Under the pieces are notes generated by a model. The model worked only from the letters and a program-made list of their open reading frames with translations, was not told the origin of the DNA and searched no databases. From Streptomyces venezuelae (lineage in GTDB: Bacteria; Actinomycetota; Actinomycetes; Streptomycetales; Streptomycetaceae): 64,000 nucleotides of DNA. The stretch spans positions 2,728,001 through 2,792,000 of the forward strand of contig NZ_CP029192.1 in NCBI RefSeq assembly GCF_008642315.1. The letters are read 5' to 3'. Both the position numbers and the translations under genes were made by a program. Shown one piece after another: positions 7,861 through 15,536 of this stretch (positions are counted from its first letter, which is position 1; each line of letters opens with the position of its first letter).

Positions 7861-8957
7861 GCGGAGACCAGGAGCTCCGAGAGGGCCGGATAGTCGGTGT
7901 AGCCCGCCGCACCGTGCGTGTACAGGTGGGCCGCGTCGATCTCCTGGAGGGGCGCCCCCGCGGCGAACCGTGCCGGCAGGTCGGGGTTGGAGATGAACCC
8001 GCGTCCGTACGACACGAGGTCGACGAGGCCGGTCGCGAGGACGGCCTCGCCCGCCTCCCGTGTCGTCGGGTCGCCGTTCTCGCCGACGTTGCCGATGAGG
8101 AGGCCGTGCCAGCGGGGCCGCAGGTCGGCGAGGGCCGGATAGCGGTCGTTGTCGGTCAGGTGGAGGTAGGCGAGGCCGAGTCCGTCGATCTCGTCGAGCA
8201 GCGCGCGGTAGACGGGGCCGGGGTCGGCCTCCGCCATGCCGAACTGCGGGTTGCCCGGCGAGAGCCGCAGCCCGAGCCGTTCGGCACCGATGGCGTCGGC
8301 GACGGCGTGGACCACCTCGACGGCGAAGCGGATGCGGTCGGCGACGGAGCCGCGCCCGTACTCGTCGTCGCGGAGGTTGGTGTTGTCGGCGAGGAACTGG
8401 TGGATCAAGTAGCTGTTGGCGCCGTGCAGTTCGACGCCGTCGAAGCCGGCCGCGACCGCGTTGCGGGCGGCGTCCACGAAGTCCTGTACCGCCGTGCGGA
8501 TGTCGTCGCGGGTCATCTCGCGCGGGGCGACGTAGTCGGGCTTGGTGCCGTCCGGGCCGTGCGCGTGGCCGGGCGGCGTGACGGCCGACGGCGCGAGCGG
8601 CAGGTCCCCGTCGATGCGGGCCAGGGGGTGGCCGTTGCGGCCGCCGTGCATCAGCTGCGCGTAGATCCGGCCGCCCGCGGCGTGCACGGCGTCGGTGACC
8701 CGCCGCCACCCCTCGATGTGGGCGGCGGTCTGCAGCCCCGGGTAGCGCCAGCCGCTCTGGCCGCGGCTGCTGGGCCAGATGCCCTCGGTGACGATGAGCC
8801 CGGCGCCCGCGCGCTGGGCGTAGTGGTCGGCGACGACCGGCAGCGGAGTGCCGTCCTCCGCGGCGCGTGCGCGGGTCATGGGGGCCATCACCATGCGGTT
8901 GGGGAGGAGGCCGATGGGGCCTGCGGAATAGGGCGAGAGAAGCGCGGTGTTCGTCAT
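7839..8957 (-). CDS. Old Yellow Enzyme-family alkene reductase
   Basis: 372-aa FMN-dependent TIM-barrel ene-reductase of the NemA/N-ethylmaleimide reductase group. Landmarks: NRMVMAPMTRARA near residue 21, QLMHGGRNGH, the proton-donor and ligand region FDGVELHGANSYLIHQFL near 170-187, RLSPGN, and GRGFISNPDLPARF near the C-terminus (phosphate-binding). It reduces activated C=C bonds with NAD(P)H. It is divergent from a MerR regulator at 9013, with a MerR-like palindromic promoter between them, so it is the likely target. The predicted -10 lies so close to the ATG that the transcript may be leaderless. Confidence 0.92.
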   Translation of the reverse strand: MTNTALLSPYSAGPIGLLPNRMVMAPMTRARAAEDGTPLPVVADHYAQRAGAGLIVTEGIWPSSRGQSGWRYPGLQTAAHIEGWRRVTDAVHAAGGRIYAQLMHGGRNGHPLARIDGDLPLAPSAVTPPGHAHGPDGTKPDYVAPREMTRDDIRTAVQDFVDAARNAVAAGFDGVELHGANSYLIHQFLADNTNLRDDEYGRGSVADRIRFAVEVVHAVADAIGAERLGLRLSPGNPQFGMAEADPGPVYRALLDEIDGLGLAYLHLTDNDRYPALADLRPRWHGLLIGNVGENGDPTTREAGEAVLATGLVDLVSYGRGFISNPDLPARFAAGAPLQEIDAAHLYTHGAAGYTDYPALSELLVSAQTSTST

Positions 8958-8963
8958 GCCGGA

Positions 8964-8995
8964 ACGGTAGAAGCTGACACCGGTGTGAGATTCAA
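8964..8995 (-). promoter_or_regulatory. MerR-type palindromic promoter of the ene-reductase gene
   Basis: CTGACACC/GGTGTGAG (8974-8989) is a 16-bp palindrome with one mismatched pair, placed between a TTGAAT -35-like hexamer (minus strand, 8990-8995) and a TACCGT -10-like hexamer (8964-8969). The spacer of about 20 bp is longer than the usual 17, as is typical for promoters untwisted by MerR activators. The start site would fall at or within a few bases of the ATG at 8957, giving a leaderless or near-leaderless mRNA. The MerR gene at 9013 is the obvious candidate binder. Confidence 0.5.
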
Positions 8996-9012
8996 GTGCG
9001 AAGGAGCACGGC

Positions 9013-9396
9013 GTGAGGATCGGCGAGCTGGCGAAGCGTACCGCTGTGAGCGAGCGGTCCCTGCGCTACTACGAGGAACAGGGCCTCCTGTACGCCGCCC
9101 GTACCCCGGGCGGCCACCGCGACTACCCGGAGTCGGCGGTGGACCGCGTCGTCCACATCCAGGAACTGTTCGCGGCGGGCCTGTGCAGCGCGAAGATCGT
9201 GCAGCTCCTGCCGTGCATGCGGGACAAGGACGGCGGCCCTTCGGCATCTGCCACCCCTTGGCTGGTGGACGAGCTGACGGAGGAGCGGGCCAGGATCGAC
9301 CGTCAGGTCGCGGAGTTGCTGCGGGCCCGCGACGTCCTGGACGAGGTGATCACGGCGGCGTCCAGGGAGCCGCTGCCGGTACCGTCTGGATCATGA
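9013..9396 (+). CDS. MerR-family transcriptional regulator
   Basis: 127-aa MerR regulator starting with GTG: RIGELAKRT, the recognition helix VSERSLRYYEEQGLL, the wing GGHRDYPESAV, and a C-terminal dimerisation helix. Two Cys (around residues 56 and 66) are present, but no clear metal-binding cluster like those of MerR or CueR, so the inducer could be a drug or electrophile. GTG 9013 follows AAGGAG at about 9001-9006. It is divergent from the Old Yellow Enzyme gene, and its stop overlaps the beta-lactamase ATG (ATGA at 9393), so it probably controls one and is co-translated with the other. Confidence 0.9.
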   Translation: MRIGELAKRTAVSERSLRYYEEQGLLYAARTPGGHRDYPESAVDRVVHIQELFAAGLCSAKIVQLLPCMRDKDGGPSASATPWLVDELTEERARIDRQVAELLRARDVLDEVITAASREPLPVPSGS

Positions 9397-10307
9397 CGTT
9401 ATCCGCCTCCCGCAGAACGCTCCTCGGCACAGCAGCCGCCGCCCCCGTCCTCCTCTCCGTCTCCGGCACCGCGAGCGCGAAGGCCGCCCCGGCCGTCGGC
9501 GCGGCGGCCGCCTCCCCCGACGCCCTGCGCCGCCTGCGCGCCCTGGAGGAGAGCTATCCGGGCCGCATCGGCGTCCACGCCCTGCACACCGGCACCGGTG
9601 CCGTCGTCGCCTACCGTGCGGACGAACGGTTCGCCATCGCCTCGACGTTCAAGGCCCTGCTCGCCGCGGCCGTCCTGCGCCGGGCGCGGGAGCAGGAGCC
9701 CGGGCTGCTCGACGTGCTCATCAGGTACGGGCGTGATGATCTCGTCACGCACTCGCCGCGCACCGAGATGCACCTCGAAACGGGCATGACCGTACGGGAG
9801 TTGTGCGACGCCACCGTCACGTACAGCGACAACGCGGCGGCGAATCTGCTGATGCGGCGCATCGGCGGGCCCGTCGGTGTCACCGAGTTCGCACGGTCCC
9901 TCGGGGACACCCGCACCCGGCTCGACCGGTGGGAGACCGACCTGAACAGCAACATCCCCGGCGACCGGCGCGACACGACGACTCCGGCGGCGATGACCGC
10001 GAACCTGCGCAAGCTCGTCCTCGGCAAGGCCCTGCACCCGCTCGACCGCGGTCAGCTGATCCGCTGGCTCGTGGAGAACACCACCGGCGACAAGCGGATC
10101 AGGGCCGGGGTGCCGAAGGACTGGCGGGTCGGCGACAAGACCGGATCGCCCGCCTACGGAGGGGTCAACGACGTCGCCGTGGCGTGGCCGCCGAAGCAGG
10201 CGCCGCTGGTCGTCTCCGTGTACACGACCCGCCTCGACCCGGACACCCCCGGCGAGGACCGGATCGCGGAGGACATCACCCGGATCGTCGTCGACGCACT
10301 GGGCTGA
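9393..10307 (+). CDS. Class A serine beta-lactamase with Tat-like signal and TTA codon
   Basis: 304-aa exported beta-lactamase. Residues 1-29 look like a twin-arginine signal (SRRTLLG then AAAAPVLLSVSGTASA). Catalytic motifs are all present: S84-T-F-K87, S145-D-N147, E181-T-D-L-N185 (omega loop) and K249-T-G. It should hydrolyse beta-lactams outside the membrane. It starts inside the stop of merR (ATGA), suggesting translational coupling. Codon 3 is TTA (9399-9401), the rare leucine codon read by bldA tRNA in Streptomyces, so expression should be delayed or differentiation-dependent. A perfect terminator follows at 10322. Resistance spectrum cannot be predicted from this alone. Confidence 0.93.
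   Translation: MTLSASRRTLLGTAAAAPVLLSVSGTASAKAAPAVGAAAASPDALRRLRALEESYPGRIGVHALHTGTGAVVAYRADERFAIASTFKALLAAAVLRRAREQEPGLLDVLIRYGRDDLVTHSPRTEMHLETGMTVRELCDATVTYSDNAAANLLMRRIGGPVGVTEFARSLGDTRTRLDRWETDLNSNIPGDRRDTTTPAAMTANLRKLVLGKALHPLDRGQLIRWLVENTTGDKRIRAGVPKDWRVGDKTGSPAYGGVNDVAVAWPPKQAPLVVSVYTTRLDPDTPGEDRIAEDITRIVVDALG
9399..9401 (+). promoter_or_regulatory. TTA (bldA-dependent) leucine codon, codon 3 of beta-lactamase
   Basis: The gene opens ATG ACG TTA TCC, so the third codon is TTA in frame. In Streptomyces TTA is read only by the bldA tRNA and marks genes controlled by development; such codons cluster near gene starts. Only one other in-frame TTA was found by reading the genes of this window (rmdB, 45977). 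Confidence 0.85.
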
Positions 10308-10321
10308 CCCCGGAAAAGACA

Positions 10322-10358
10322 CCGCCTCCGACCGGGGTGGGGCCCAGGTCGGAGGCGG
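10322..10358. terminator. Bidirectional hairpin terminator between beta-lactamase and pruA
   Basis: A perfect 12-bp stem (CCGCCTCCGACC paired with GGTCGGAGGCGG, 10322-10333 and 10347-10358) with a 13-nt loop. It lies between two convergent genes, 15 nt after one stop and 40 nt from the other. There is no T-tract, as is common for Streptomyces hairpins. Confidence 0.8.
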
Positions 10359-10397
10359 GGTTCAGGGGGCGGGCCGCGGAGGCCCGCCGGGTGGGCG

Positions 10398-12029
10398 TCA
10401 GCCCATGTGCGGGTAGCCGTACTCGGTCGGCGGGACCAGCGTCTCCTTGATGGCGCGGGTCAGCGTCCAGCGCTGCAGGTTCTGCGGGGCGCCGGCCTTG
10501 TCGTTGGTGCCGGAGGCGCGGCCGCCGCCGAAGGGCTGCTGGCCGACGACGGCGCCGGTCGACTTGTCGTTGATGTAGAAGTTGCCCGCGGCGTAGCGGA
10601 GCTTCTCCATCGTGTGCGCGGCGGCGGCGCGGTCGTTCGCGATGACCGAGCCCGTGAGCGCGTAGTCCGACGCCGACTCCATCTGGGTCAGCATCTCGTC
10701 GTACTTGTCGTCCTCGTAGACGTGGATCGCGAGGAACGGGCCGAAGTACTCGGTCGAGAAGACCTCGTTGGCCGGGTCGGTGCACTCGACGACGGTCGGG
10801 CGGACGAAGTAGCCCACCGAGTCGTCGTAGGTGCCGCCCGCGATGATCGTGCAGGTGTCGTCGGACTTGGCGCGGTCGATGGCCGCCTTGTTCTTGGCGA
10901 ACGCGCGGTCGTCGATGACGGCGCCGATGAAGTTCGACAGGTCGGTGACGTCACCCATCTTGATGCCGTCGACCTCGGCCGCGAACTCCTCCTTGAACCC
11001 GTCGTTCCAGATGGAGGCCGGGATGTAGGCGCGCGAGGTCGCGGAGCACTTCTGGCCCTGGAACTCGAAGGAGCCGCGGGTCAGCGCGGTCTTCAGGATC
11101 GCGCGGTCGGCGCTCGGGTGGGCGACGACGAAGTCCTTGCCGCCGGTCTCGCCGACGAGACGCGGGTAGGTGCGGTACTTCGCGATGTTCTCGCCGACCG
11201 TCTTCCACAGGTGCTGGAAGGTCGGGGTCGAGCCGGTGAAGTGGATGCCGGCCAGGTCGCGGTGGTTGAGGGCGACCTCGGAGACGGCGATGCCGTCACC
11301 GGTGACGAGGTTGATGACGCCCTTGGGCAGACCCGCCTCCTCCAGGAGCTGCATGAGCAGCACGGCGGCGTGGGTCTGCGTCGGGGACGGCTTCCACACG
11401 ACCACGTTGCCCATGAGGGCCGGGGCGGTCGGGAGGTTGCCCGCGATGGCGGTGAAGTTGAACGGCGTGATCGCGTAGACGAAGCCCTCGAGCGGGCGGT
11501 GGTCCAGGCGGTTCCAGACGCCGGTGGAGTTCGCCGGGGGCTGCTCGGCGAGCAGGTCACGGGCGTACTTCACGTTGAAGCGCCAGAAGTCGACGAGCTC
11601 GCACGGGGTGTCGATCTCGGCCTGCTGGGCGGTCTTGGACTGGCCGAGCATCGTGGAGGCGGCCAGCGTCTCGCGCCACGTCGTGGAGAGCAGCTCGGCG
11701 GCGCGCAGGATGATCGCGGCACGGTCGTCGAAGGACATCGCGCGCCACGCGGGAGCGGCGGCCAGGGCGGCGTCGATCGCGTCCTGGGCGTCCTGCTGGG
11801 TGGCGCCGCGGCCGGTGCCGATGACGGCCTGGTGGTTGTGCGGCTGCACGACCTGGAAGGGCTCGCCGCCGCCGAGGCGCTTGACGCCGCCGATGGTCAT
11901 CGGCAGCTCGATGGGGTTCTCGGCGAGCTCCTTGAGCTTGGTCTCGAGGCGGGCACGCTCCGGCGAACCGGGGGCGTAGCCGTGCACCGGCTCGTTGACC
12001 GGCGCGGGGACCTGGGTCACAGCGTCCAT
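10398..12029 (-). CDS. pruA: L-glutamate gamma-semialdehyde (P5C) dehydrogenase
   Basis: 543-aa aldehyde dehydrogenase of the 1-pyrroline-5-carboxylate type, oxidising glutamate semialdehyde to glutamate with NAD+. Diagnostic stretches: VTQVPAPVNEPVHGYAPGS at the start, FNFTAIAGNLPTAPALMGN, GDGIAVSEVAL, HFTGSTPTFQHLW, VGETGGKDFVVAH (general base Glu), and the catalytic Cys in GQKCSATSRAYIP. The ATG at 12029 has an AAGGAG site 7 nt upstream. It lies 57 nt downstream of putB and completes the two-step proline-to-glutamate pathway. The divergent PucR-type regulator at 13215 is the probable controller. Confidence 0.95.
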   Translation of the reverse strand: MDAVTQVPAPVNEPVHGYAPGSPERARLETKLKELAENPIELPMTIGGVKRLGGGEPFQVVQPHNHQAVIGTGRGATQQDAQDAIDAALAAAPAWRAMSFDDRAAIILRAAELLSTTWRETLAASTMLGQSKTAQQAEIDTPCELVDFWRFNVKYARDLLAEQPPANSTGVWNRLDHRPLEGFVYAITPFNFTAIAGNLPTAPALMGNVVVWKPSPTQTHAAVLLMQLLEEAGLPKGVINLVTGDGIAVSEVALNHRDLAGIHFTGSTPTFQHLWKTVGENIAKYRTYPRLVGETGGKDFVVAHPSADRAILKTALTRGSFEFQGQKCSATSRAYIPASIWNDGFKEEFAAEVDGIKMGDVTDLSNFIGAVIDDRAFAKNKAAIDRAKSDDTCTIIAGGTYDDSVGYFVRPTVVECTDPANEVFSTEYFGPFLAIHVYEDDKYDEMLTQMESASDYALTGSVIANDRAAAAHTMEKLRYAAGNFYINDKSTGAVVGQQPFGGGRASGTNDKAGAPQNLQRWTLTRAIKETLVPPTEYGYPHMG

Positions 12030-12070
12030 GAGTTCCGTATCTCCTTAGAGGGGGTCGGGGGAAAGGGAGC

Positions 12071-12102
12071 TCAGCCCTTGGTGAGGTCAGCCCTTGGTGA
12101 GG
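12071..12102. repeat. 16-bp tandem duplication at the putB stop codon
   Basis: The 16-bp unit TCAGCCCTTGGTGAGG occurs twice head to tail (12071-12086, 12087-12102). The second copy encodes the last five residues and stop of putB; the first is an out-of-frame remnant just beyond the stop. Because 16 is not a multiple of three, the duplication leaves the reading frame up to the stop unchanged but adds a non-coding copy. Confidence 0.9.
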
Positions 12103-13013
12103 ATGGAGCGGCCGAAGAAGAGCAGGTTCGCCGGCTTCTCCGCGAGACGGCGCATGAAGTAGCCGTACCAGTCGGTGCCGTAGGCGGTGTACACCCGCAT
12201 GCGGTGGCCCTCGGCGGCGAGCCGCAGGTGCTCGTCGCTGCGGATGCCGTACAGCATCTGGAATTCGTACTCGTCCAGTTTGCGCCCGGCACGGCGTCCG
12301 AGCTCCTGGGCGATGGAGATCAGGCGCGGGTCGTGGGACCCGATCATCGGGTACCCGTCACCCTCCATGAGGATGCGCATGATCCGCACGTACGCCTTGT
12401 CGATCTCCGCCTTGTCCTGGTACGCGACCTCGGCGGGCTCCTTGTAGGCGCCCTTCACGATACGGACGCGGCTGCCGGCGGCGGCCAGGCGGCGGGCGTC
12501 GGCCTCGGTGCGGAAGAGGTAGGACTGGATGACGCAGCCGGTCTGCGGGAATTCCTTCCGCAGCTCCTCGTGGATGGCGAACATCGAGTCGAGGGTGGTG
12601 TGGTCCTCGGCGTCCAGGGTGACCGTGGTGCCGATCGCGGCGGCGGCCTCGACGACGGGGCGCACGTTGGCGAGGGCGAGCTCGTGGCCGCCTTCCAGCG
12701 CCTGGCCGAACATCGACAGCTTCACGGACATCTCGGCCTTGGTGCCGAGCCCGAGGTCCTTCAGGCGCTCGATGAGCTCCAGATAGGCGTCGCGGGCGGC
12801 GTGGGACTGCTCGACGGTGGTGATGTCCTCGCCCACCACGTCGAGGGTGACCTCGAGGCCCTTGTCGGCGGCGTCGGCGATGATCGGGACGACCTGGTCG
12901 ACCCCCTCGCCGGCAATGAACCGGGCCACGACCTGCTTGGTGCCGGGGGCCGCCGATACAAAACGGCGCATCTTGTCGCTGCGCGACGCGGCGAGGATCA
13001 CGGGACCCAGCAC
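12087..13013 (-). CDS. putB: Proline dehydrogenase
   Basis: 308-aa monofunctional FAD-dependent proline dehydrogenase, oxidising proline to P5C. Family landmarks are VSAAPGTKQVVARFIAGE, TLDVVGEDI, VKLSMFGQAL, VTLDAEDHTTLD, VIQSYLFRTEAD, RIVKGAYKEP, MIGSHDPRLI, EFQMLYGIR and the C-terminal Y-GTDWYGYFMRRLAEKPAN (substrate arginines). I chose GTG 13013 because GGAGGTG lies just upstream and the length fits; the frame extends to 13049 without support. It heads the putB-pruA operon and is divergent from the PucR-like regulator. The 3' end carries a 16-bp tandem duplication. Confidence 0.95.
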   Translation of the reverse strand: MLGPVILAASRSDKMRRFVSAAPGTKQVVARFIAGEGVDQVVPIIADAADKGLEVTLDVVGEDITTVEQSHAARDAYLELIERLKDLGLGTKAEMSVKLSMFGQALEGGHELALANVRPVVEAAAAIGTTVTLDAEDHTTLDSMFAIHEELRKEFPQTGCVIQSYLFRTEADARRLAAAGSRVRIVKGAYKEPAEVAYQDKAEIDKAYVRIMRILMEGDGYPMIGSHDPRLISIAQELGRRAGRKLDEYEFQMLYGIRSDEHLRLAAEGHRMRVYTAYGTDWYGYFMRRLAEKPANLLFFGRSILTKG

Positions 13014-13214
13014 GGGGCACCTCCACGGGTGTACGAAATCGGGGGCCATACCGACATAGCCCTACGCGGAGGGAATGCGGCGGTACGGCACGGAGAACCA
13101 CCGTGAAATTTAAGGATCCACCCGATCGTGGGCCATCGACAGCTGTCACGCATCCGTGCCCTGGATCTCAGACAGATGTATGAAGAATGTCCAGAGCCGC
13201 GCGAGAATGGGGTC

Positions 13215-14375
13215 ATGAAGGGCGATTACCAAGAACTGGTCGACGAGATCTCGGCGCTGCTCGGCGCCCCCGCGACCCTGGAGAACCGGGATTTCGAGCT
13301 GATCGCCTTCGGCGCGCACGACGGCGGGGGCGACAGCGGCTTCGACGCGACCGTCCTCGACCCGGTGCGGACCCGCTCGATCCTGACCCGGCGCTCCACG
13401 GCGGAGGTCCGCTCCTGGTTCGAGAGCTTCGGCATCACCCGCGCCACGACCCCGGTCCGCATCCCGCCCACCCCGGAGGCGGGCGTCCACCGCGGCCGCA
13501 TCTGCCTTCCGGTACGCCATCGGGGGTTCGCCCTCGGGTACGTGTGGCTGCTGGACGGCGAGCCGGGCCCCAGCGACCAGCAGCTGACCGCCGCCATGGA
13601 GGTCGCCACCCGCATCGGCGCGCTGCTCGCCGACGAGGCGCAGGCGGGCGCCGACCTGACCCGGGAGTTCCGTGCGGTCCTGACGGCCGAGCGCGGCTGG
13701 CAGCGCGACATGGCGGTGGCCGCCCTGCGCACGGCGCTCGGCTCGCGCGGCGAGGGCCTGCACGCCGTGGTGTGCGTGGCACCCTGGCGCTCGGCGGACC
13801 CGGACGACGCCCCGGCGGCCCGTACGGTGCCGGGCGCGGCGGCGGTGTGCACGGTGCCGTGGGGCACGACCGCGCAGTCCCTCGCGGCGCTGGTGCGGCT
13901 GCGCTCGGCCGACGCGCTGTCGCCCGCGCACACGGCGGCGTCGCGCCTCCTGAACGCGGCGCCGGGTGCGGCGGCCGGCATCGCGGGGGCCCGGCACGGA
14001 CTGGAGGATCTGGGCGCGGCCTGGTGGGAGGCGGCGGGGGCGGCGCGCGCGGCGCTGGCGGAGCGGCGGTTCGGGCCGGTGGCGCAGTGGTCGGACGTGG
14101 GCCCCTACCGCCTGCTGACGGCGCTTCCCCCGGAGGCGGCGCACGACCCCGTGGGCGCGGAGCTCCTCGGCCCCACCCACCGCGAACTCTCCCGTACCGC
14201 CGAGGTGTTCCTCGACTGCGCGGGCCAGGCGGGCCGCGCGGCCGCCGAACTGGGCATCCACCGCCAGACCCTCTACTACCGACTCTCCCGCGTCGAACAG
14301 CTCACCGGCCTCGACCTGGACGAGGGCGAGGACCGGCTGCTGCTGCACATGGTCCTGAAGTCGTCACGACTGTAA
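13215..14375 (+). CDS. PucR-family helix-turn-helix regulator, probable proline-utilisation regulator
   Basis: 386-aa regulator. The N-terminal and middle parts have GAF/PucR-like sensor features ([24 protein letters not shown] at the start is split here as two short blocks), and the C-terminal PucR HTH_30 domain is clear: [20 protein letters not shown] followed by [15 protein letters not shown] chose ATG 13215 because the protein begins there in relatives; an open frame to 13128 lacks a binding site. It is divergent from putB-pruA across 200 nt, so it most likely controls proline catabolism, as I recall for Streptomyces put loci. The region between contains TGACAGCTGTCG-like symmetry near 13136 but no site is certain. 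Confidence 0.85.
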   Translation: MKGDYQELVDEISALLGAPATLENRDFELIAFGAHDGGGDSGFDATVLDPVRTRSILTRRSTAEVRSWFESFGITRATTPVRIPPTPEAGVHRGRICLPVRHRGFALGYVWLLDGEPGPSDQQLTAAMEVATRIGALLADEAQAGADLTREFRAVLTAERGWQRDMAVAALRTALGSRGEGLHAVVCVAPWRSADPDDAPAARTVPGAAAVCTVPWGTTAQSLAALVRLRSADALSPAHTAASRLLNAAPGAAAGIAGARHGLEDLGAAWWEAAGAARAALAERRFGPVAQWSDVGPYRLLTALPPEAAHDPVGAELLGPTHRELSRTAEVFLDCAGQAGRAAAELGIHRQTLYYRLSRVEQLTGLDLDEGEDRLLLHMVLKSSRL

Positions 14376-14472
14376 GGGCCGGGCAACGAACGATTACGGC
14401 CATGATCGTGGGGCGGTACGGTTCTCGACGTCCGAACATCCGTCCCCCCACACATGGGAGAACGAACACCTC

Positions 14473-14823
14473 ATGAAGTTCAGGCTGTTGGCCCCCGCGG
14501 TCGCCTTCTCCGCCCTCGCGCTCGTCGGCACCACCGTCGCCACGAGCGGCACCGCCGTCGCCGCGTCGAAGCCCGACTGCTCCCGGCAGATCGTCAACGT
14601 CCCCGCCAAGGAGGCGGTCAAGGTGCGCACCTCGAAGAAGGTGAACGCCACGGCCGTCAGCCAGTGGAACAAGGGCAAGAAGGGCAGTCTCTGCAACGAC
14701 GGCCACTTCTACACGGGCCAGAAGTACAAGCTGTGCGGCAAGACCAGCACCAAGTGGCTGTACGGCAGCGAGTTCAACAAGAAGCGGGGCTGGATCCCCG
14801 CCGCCTGCATCAAGTGGTCGTAA
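14473..14823 (+). CDS. Small secreted SH3-like protein
   Basis: 116-aa exported protein. Residues 1-31 form a Sec signal peptide (MKFRLL, hydrophobic core, cleavage probably after AVA). The mature 85 residues are basic (many Lys) and carry four Cys in DCSRQ, SLCNDG, KLCGK and AACIKW, likely two disulfides. The pattern VKVRTSKKVNATAV ... GWIPAACIKW matches bacterial SH3 (SH3b) domains, which bind cell-wall peptides in some proteins. A GGGAGAACG site lies about 12 nt before the ATG. It is followed by a hairpin terminator at 14844. Function beyond wall association is unknown. Confidence 0.85.
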   Translation: MKFRLLAPAVAFSALALVGTTVATSGTAVAASKPDCSRQIVNVPAKEAVKVRTSKKVNATAVSQWNKGKKGSLCNDGHFYTGQKYKLCGKTSTKWLYGSEFNKKRGWIPAACIKWS

Positions 14824-14843
14824 CCACGTAAGCACCACCCGAG

Positions 14844-14866
14844 GCCGGTCCGCACCGCGGGCCGGC
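14844..14866. terminator. Hairpin terminator between SH3 protein and TetR gene
   Basis: GCCGGTCC (14844-14851) pairs with GGGCCGGC (14859-14866) through one G-T pair and a 7-nt loop. It lies 21 nt after the SH3-protein stop and immediately before the convergent TetR stop, so it could serve both genes. Confidence 0.65.
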
Positions 14867-14867
14867 T

Positions 14868-15452
14868 TCAGCCGTTCTCGGCCGCCCGGTCCATCACGCG
14901 CCGCAGCCCCTCGGTGAGCTGCTCGGCGGTCGTCGCCGAGTCCGGGTCGAAGAGCCACTGCACCATCAGGCCGTTGAGCAGCGTGGTGTAGAAACGGCCC
15001 TCGCTCTCCACGAGATCCTCGGGGAGCTCGCTCTCCTCGATGCCGGTGAACAGCGCGGCGAGCCCGGCGGCCCCCTCCTTCTGCGCCTCGATCAGCAACT
15101 CGCGGATACCGGCGAGGCGTTCGCCCTGCGTGATGACCTCGAGCGTCATCATCCAGATGGGACGCATCTCGGGAACCGAGCGGATGATGTTGCCCCACAC
15201 CCGCGCGAAGCGCTCAAGGCCTCCCTCGTCGGCGTCCACCTCGGTCCGCACCCCTTCGAAGTCGGTCCCCAGCGGCTCGACGAGCGCGATGTACGCCTCC
15301 GCCAGCAGCGCGTCCTTGGACCCGTAGTGGTAGCCGATGGACCCGAGATTGGTGCCCGACTCCTTCACGATGTCGCGGGCCGTCGTACGCACGAACCCCT
15401 TCTCCAGCAGGCAGCGCTTCGCGCCTTCGAGCAGATCTTCACGGTGTCCCAT
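14868..15452 (-). CDS. TetR-family repressor, divergent from efflux pump
   Basis: 194-aa TetR regulator. The N-terminal HTH is EGAKRCLLEKGFVRTTARDI followed by GTNLGSIGYHYGSKDALL (recognition helix and YHYGSK, equivalent to the usual YYHFKSK). The remaining residues form the all-helical ligand domain. ATG 15452 was chosen as the family start; the open frame continues far upstream antisense to the pump gene. It is divergent from the DHA2 transporter at 15537 across 84 nt that contain a split palindrome, so it very probably represses the pump and itself until a substrate binds. Confidence 0.92.
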   Translation of the reverse strand: MGHREDLLEGAKRCLLEKGFVRTTARDIVKESGTNLGSIGYHYGSKDALLAEAYIALVEPLGTDFEGVRTEVDADEGGLERFARVWGNIIRSVPEMRPIWMMTLEVITQGERLAGIRELLIEAQKEGAAGLAALFTGIEESELPEDLVESEGRFYTTLLNGLMVQWLFDPDSATTAEQLTEGLRRVMDRAAENG

Positions 15453-15475
15453 GCGTGGCACCTTACGCCGACCCC

Positions 15476-15513
15476 ATACGAACGTCCTACACATCCGTAC
15501 TAGACACACGTAT
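15476..15513. promoter_or_regulatory. Candidate TetR operator with split palindrome
   Basis: Arms ATACGaacGTC (15476-15486) and GACacaCGTAT (15503-15513) are complementary at 8 of 11 positions and separated by 16 nt; repeated GTAC and TAGAC/AAGAC words fill the region. It lies between the divergent repressor and efflux genes, overlapping where both promoters must be. TetR binding is inferred from position and symmetry. Confidence 0.45.
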
Positions 15514-15536
15514 AAGACGCCCGTACAGTCCTCGTC

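Noticed and set aside
7497..10307. A 936-codon frame joining the nitroreductase tail to the beta-lactamase
   Set aside because: Only its last 304 codons, from ATG 9393, are a real gene; the rest is antisense to the ene-reductase and overlaps merR.
10407..13106. An 899-codon frame on the plus strand over pruA-putB
   Set aside because: Antisense of two genes with full catalytic motifs; its protein is Val/Gly/Arg low-complexity without similarity.
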